From contig JAEDJP010000056.1 in assembly GCA_016296285.1 (NCBI GenBank), positions 1 through 8,509 of the forward strand: a DNA stretch of 8,509 nt, read 5' to 3'. This document shows positions 5,425-8,509 of the stretch, in pieces. The first letter of the stretch is position 1, and each line of letters opens with the position of its first letter. The notes below the pieces were generated by a model. It made no database searches. It saw nothing but the letters and a program-made list of their open reading frames with translations, and was not told the DNA's origin. The position numbers and the translations under genes were made by a program. Source of the stretch: Bacilli bacterium. GTDB lineage: Bacteria > Bacillota_I > Bacilli_A > RFN20 > CAG-826.

Positions 5425-6824
5425 AGGCTCTCCGCTTTCTTCTTCACGTCCTCGATGGTGCCGCAGTAGAGGAAGGCGCTCTCGGGATAGGAATCATAGG
5501 CCCCGGAGAGGAGTTCCTTGAAGGAACGGACCGTCTCCTTGAGGGGGACGTAGACGCCGGGCATGCCGTTGAAGGCTTCCGCGACGTGGAAGGGCTGGGA
5601 GAGGAAATTGCGGACCCTTCTTGCGCGGGCGACGACCGCCTTGTCTTCCTCGCCGAGCTCGTCGATGCCGAGGATCGCGATGATGTCCTGGAGTTCCTTA
5701 TAACGCTGGAGCAATTGCTGGACGCCGCGGGCGACCTCGTAATGCTCCTCCCCGATGATGTTCGGGTCGAGGATGTTCGACGCGGATTCGAGAGGATCGA
5801 CGGCGGGGAAGATGCCAAGGGAGGCGATGTTGCGGTCCAGAAGCGTCTTCGCGTCGAGGTGGGAGAAGGTCGTCGCCGGGGCGGGGTCGGTGAAGTCGTC
5901 CGCGGGGACGTAAACGGCCTGGACCGAGGTGATGGAGCCGTCCTTCGTGGAGGTGATGCGTTCTTGCAGCTGGCCCATCTCGGTGGCGAGGGTCGGCTGG
6001 TAGCCGACGGCGCTCGGCATGCGGCCAAGGAGGGCGGAGACTTCGCTGCCGGCCTGCGTGAAACGGAAGATGTTGTCGATGAAAAGGAGGACGTCTTGGT
6101 GCTCGACGTCGCGGAAATGCTCCGCCATCGTTAGGCCGCTTAGGCCGACGCGCATACGGGCTCCGGGGGGTTCGTTCATCTGGCCGAAGACGAGGGCGGT
6201 CTTCGCGAGGACGCCGGATTCCTTCATCTCGTGGTAGAGGTCGTTGCCTTCGCGGCTGCGCTCGCCGACGCCGGCGAAGATCGAGGTGCCGTTATGCTCG
6301 GTCGCGAGGTTGAAGATGAGTTCCTGGATGAGGACGGTCTTGCCGACGCCCGCGCCGCCGAAGAGGCCGATCTTGCCGCCTTTGACGTAGGGGCAGAGGA
6401 GGTCGATGACCTTGATGCCGGTCTCGAGGACCTCGCGTTTCGTCGTCTGTTCCTCGAACGTCGGGGCGGGACGATGGATCGGCATGCGCTTCTTGGATTC
6501 GAATTCCATGTCGTCGATCGGGTCGCCGAGGACGTTGAACATGCGGCCGAGCGTCTCTTTGCCGACGGGAACCGTGATCGGGGATTCCGTGTTGATCGCG
6601 TCCATCCCGCGGACGAGGCCGTCCGTCGGGCCCATGGCGACGCAGCGGACGACGTCGTCGCCGATGTGCTGCATGACTTCCGCGACGAGGGATTTGCCGT
6701 TCTCGAGGGGGATGCGGAGGGCCGTCAGGATCTCGGGAAGGTGCTTCTTCTCGAACTTCACGTCGATGACGGGGCCGACCGCCTCGACGATGGTCCCGAT
6801 GAGGGATTCGTTTTTCTTTTCCAT
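5421..6824 (-). CDS. atpD: F1Fo ATP synthase subunit beta (catalytic)
   Basis: A 467-aa protein of typical length with an intact catalytic site. Walker A is GGAGVGKT (156-163), the catalytic glutamate is in GERSREGNDLYHEM (E188), and Walker B is LLFID (246-250), followed by NIFRFTQAGSEVSALLGRMP. The C-terminal half has IDELGEED, the equivalent of the DELSEED lever, and FHVAEAFNGMPGVYV. It makes or hydrolyses ATP at the alpha/beta interface, coupled to ion flow through Fo. An ATG at 6845 overlapping the atpG stop (ATGA) is in frame and would add seven residues. The start at 6824 is preferred because AGGAGG sits 8 nt before it and the upstream codons are that ribosome binding site itself. Confidence 0.96.
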   Translation of the reverse strand: MEKKNESLIGTIVEAVGPVIDVKFEKKHLPEILTALRIPLENGKSLVAEVMQHIGDDVVRCVAMGPTDGLVRGMDAINTESPITVPVGKETLGRMFNVLGDPIDDMEFESKKRMPIHRPAPTFEEQTTKREVLETGIKVIDLLCPYVKGGKIGLFGGAGVGKTVLIQELIFNLATEHNGTSIFAGVGERSREGNDLYHEMKESGVLAKTALVFGQMNEPPGARMRVGLSGLTMAEHFRDVEHQDVLLFIDNIFRFTQAGSEVSALLGRMPSAVGYQPTLATEMGQLQERITSTKDGSITSVQAVYVPADDFTDPAPATTFSHLDAKTLLDRNIASLGIFPAVDPLESASNILDPNIIGEEHYEVARGVQQLLQRYKELQDIIAILGIDELGEEDKAVVARARRVRNFLSQPFHVAEAFNGMPGVYVPLKETVRSFKELLSGAYDSYPESAFLYCGTIEDVKKKAESL

Positions 6825-6832
6825 GGGTTTTG

Positions 6833-6838
6833 CCTCCT
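6833..6838 (-). promoter_or_regulatory. Ribosome binding site deciding the atpD start
   Basis: AAAGGAGG on the minus strand has its AGGAGG core 8 nt before ATG 6824. It lies inside the alternative seven-codon extension from ATG 6845, which has no comparable site, so the shorter beta subunit is more likely. Confidence 0.75.
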
Positions 6839-6841
6839 TTT

Positions 6842-7702
6842 TCATTGGGCGTTCGCGCCGTTGATGACTTCCGTGATCTCCTGGGTGATCGCGGCTTGGC
6901 GCGCTTTGTTGAATTCGACGGTCAATTTCTCGAGGAGCTCGTCCGCGTTGTCGTTCGCGTTCTCCATCGCGGTCCGGCGGGACGCCTGCTCGCTAAGCTG
7001 GCTTTCCTGCAAGAGGGCGTAGAGCTCTCCGCCGAGGTATTGCCCGAGGATCTCGTGGATCATGAGGCGGGGAGCAGGCTCGAAGAGCGGCGGGCAATAG
7101 GCTTCGCTTGGCTCTTCCTCGATCGCGATATCAACCGGCAAAAGGACGCGGGTGCTTGGCTCGAAGCGCAAGGAATTGACGTAACGGGTGTAGACGACCG
7201 CGATTTTCTCGTATTTGCCGGAATTGAATTCGTCGCGGATCTTGCGGGCGGCCGCGAAGATGTCGCGGGGTTCCATGGTGAGGTCGAGCCCCGCGAATTC
7301 CCCCATCGCCCTCTCGACGCGGTTGCCCCGGAGGTAATGGGTCTTGCCCTTCTCGCCGATGAAGGCGAGGGTGTCTTTCTTCGGGTCGAAGAACGAATCG
7401 AGATAGGAATAGAGGTTGTTGTTATACCCCGCGCATAGGCCGAGATTCGAGGTGATCAGGAGATAGAGGGTCCCTTCACCCTTCTCGGGGGAAGTCGCGT
7501 AATGGCTGCGCGTCCCCTCGTCGCGGAGGAAAGCCTCGCCGAGGGCGTGGCGGAGCTCGCCAATGTAATAGGAGCCGCGCTCAAAGCCGTCCTTGAACCG
7601 GCGAAGCTTCACGGTCGCGACCATTTCCATGGCCTTCGTGATCTTCTTGGTGCTTTGGACGCTCGCGATGCGACGTTTCGTTTTCGTGAGTCCGCTCGCC
7701 AT
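6842..7702 (-). CDS. atpG: F1Fo ATP synthase subunit gamma
   Basis: A 286-aa protein of usual gamma length. Both coiled-coil ends of the rotor shaft are clear. The N-terminal helix has KRRIASVQSTKKITKAMEMV (9-28). The C-terminal helix has ASRRTAMENANDNADELLEK followed by FNKARQAAITQEITEVINGA, the family's signature end. Gamma rotates inside the alpha3beta3 ring and binds epsilon and the c-ring. It starts 7 nt after the atpA stop with only a weak AGG upstream, so it probably depends on reading from atpA. It ends 17 nt before the preferred atpD start. Confidence 0.95.
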   Translation of the reverse strand: MASGLTKTKRRIASVQSTKKITKAMEMVATVKLRRFKDGFERGSYYIGELRHALGEAFLRDEGTRSHYATSPEKGEGTLYLLITSNLGLCAGYNNNLYSYLDSFFDPKKDTLAFIGEKGKTHYLRGNRVERAMGEFAGLDLTMEPRDIFAAARKIRDEFNSGKYEKIAVVYTRYVNSLRFEPSTRVLLPVDIAIEEEPSEAYCPPLFEPAPRLMIHEILGQYLGGELYALLQESQLSEQASRRTAMENANDNADELLEKLTVEFNKARQAAITQEITEVINGANAQ

Positions 7703-7709
7703 GTCGATC

Positions 7710-8509
7710 TTACCTGCGCTTTGCGAAGAATTCCTCGACCGCGTCTTTCAAGGACGCGGTGAGGTCGTCGTCGAGCTTCTTCTTCTCGACGATCGCTTTC
7801 AAGACCTCGGGGTGGACGCTTTGGACGTAGGAATCGAGGGCCTTGAGGGTCGGGGTGACTTCCTTGCGATCGAGCTCGTCGAGATAGCGGTTCTTGACCG
7901 CGAAAAGCTCGAGGATCTGGATCTCGACGGGATAGGGGGCGTATTGCTTTTGCTTGAGGGTCTCCATGAGGACGCCGCCGTGGGCGAGGATTTTCTTGGT
8001 CGTCGCGTCGAGGTCGCTGCCAAACTGCGAGAAGGAAAGCATCTCGCGATAGGAGGCGAGCTCGATCTTGAGGGAGCCGGCGACTTGCTTCATCGCCTTG
8101 ATCTGGGCGCTCGAGCCGACGCGGGAGACGGAGAAGCCCGAATCGATCGCGGGGCGCTGGCCTTCCGCGAAGAGGTCGTTCACGAGGAAGATCTGGCCAT
8201 CCGTGATCGAGATGACGTTCGTCGGGATGTAGGCGCTGATGTCGCCGGCCTGCGTCTCGACGATCGGGAGGGCCGTGATGGAACCGCCGCCGTAATTCTC
8301 GTTGAGGCGGCAGGCGCGCTCGAGGAGGCGGCTATGGAGGTAAAAGATGTCGCCGGGATAGGCTTCGCGGCCCGGGGAGCGCTTGAGGAGGAGGGAGAGG
8401 GTGCGGTAAGCGACCGCGTGCTTGGAAAGGTCGTCAAAGACGATGAGGACGTCCTGTCCTTGCTCCATCCATTCCTCCGCCATCGCCATGCCGGCGAAGG
8501 GGGCGATGT
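7710..8509 (-). CDS. atpA: F1Fo ATP synthase subunit alpha, C-terminal part (5' end outside window)
   Basis: The frame is open to the right edge, so the first roughly half of the protein (including its P-loop) is not seen. The visible 266 residues begin IAPFAGMAMAEEWMEQGQDV and include VFDDLSKHAVAYRTLSLLL, GREAYPGDIFYLHSRLLERA, NVISITDGQIFLVNDLF, the arginine-finger region SVSRVGSSAQIKAMKQVAG, and FSQFGSDLDATTKK. These are all alpha-subunit hallmarks; the DDLSKHAVAYR and SVSRVG motifs separate alpha from beta. It stops with TAA 7 nt before atpG. Alpha is the non-catalytic nucleotide-binding subunit; its arginine finger completes the beta active site. The ATG at 8489 is internal, not the start. 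Confidence 0.96.
   Translation of the reverse strand, partial: IAPFAGMAMAEEWMEQGQDVLIVFDDLSKHAVAYRTLSLLLKRSPGREAYPGDIFYLHSRLLERACRLNENYGGGSITALPIVETQAGDISAYIPTNVISITDGQIFLVNDLFAEGQRPAIDSGFSVSRVGSSAQIKAMKQVAGSLKIELASYREMLSFSQFGSDLDATTKKILAHGGVLMETLKQKQYAPYPVEIQILELFAVKNRYLDELDRKEVTPTLKALDSYVQSVHPEVLKAIVEKKKLDDDLTASLKDAVEEFFAKRR

Noticed and set aside
6231..7022. Long plus-strand open frame of 263 codons antisense to atpD and atpG
   Set aside because: It is a shadow: GC-rich codons on the minus strand leave few stops on the other strand. Its product is low-complexity, rich in Asp, Glu, Ala, Val and Arg, and the minus strand carries clear atpD and atpG. The same applies to 5586-6134, 6830-7438 and 5008-5469.
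1..8509. CRISPR array, tRNA, rRNA, insertion sequence or attachment site
   Set aside because: I found no regularly spaced repeats, cloverleaf-like sequence, rRNA sequence, transposase/integrase motifs or paired terminal repeats typical of mobile elements on reading both strands.

Overview
This window joins a housekeeping ATP synthase operon to a small accessory block that looks like a defence or toxin-antitoxin island. The organism is a bacterium using the standard code: TGA is a stop and Trp is TGG throughout. Strong AGGAGG ribosome binding sites and the character of the F1 subunits fit an uncultured Firmicutes/Bacilli-type lineage, but that placement is an inference with low confidence. The atp genes are GC-rich (one sampled 60-base line is about 68% G+C). 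The AbiE and AlbA_2 genes are intermediate (about 55% in sampled lines), and the DUF3800 gene is clearly AT-richer (about 38% in a sampled line).

Right half (5014-8509, minus strand): the 3' part of an F1Fo ATP synthase operon in the usual order, atpA (alpha, cut by the window edge), atpG (gamma), atpD (beta), atpC (epsilon). The genes are packed with a 7-nt gap, a 17-nt gap and an ATGA overlap. All four look intact apart from the edge truncation of atpA. A hairpin downstream of atpC lies between this operon and the convergent abiE pair and could end transcription from both sides.

Middle (3089-4909, plus strand): a two-gene type IV AbiE module. An AbiEi-like winged-helix antitoxin/repressor is followed, with a 65-nt overlap, by an AbiEii-like nucleotidyltransferase toxin that keeps the GGSSL...RLSTDVDI core. 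Just upstream of abiEi is a 16-bp imperfect inverted repeat (14/16) with arms 30 bp apart, a good candidate for the AbiEi autoregulatory operator.

Left (1-3088): a DUF3800 gene on the minus strand, and at the left edge a truncated AlbA_2 (Schlafen-type)/histidine-kinase-like ATPase protein on the minus strand. The spaces around the DUF3800 gene are not empty. A decayed pair of direct repeats (about 71-80% identical over two ungapped blocks) brackets the gene. A frameshifted winged-helix fragment sits behind the AlbA_2 gene. The DUF3800 gene itself has a recognisable promoter followed by two hairpins, the second resembling an intrinsic terminator that ends only a few bases before its start codon. 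No tRNA, rRNA, CRISPR array, transposase or integrase was seen.
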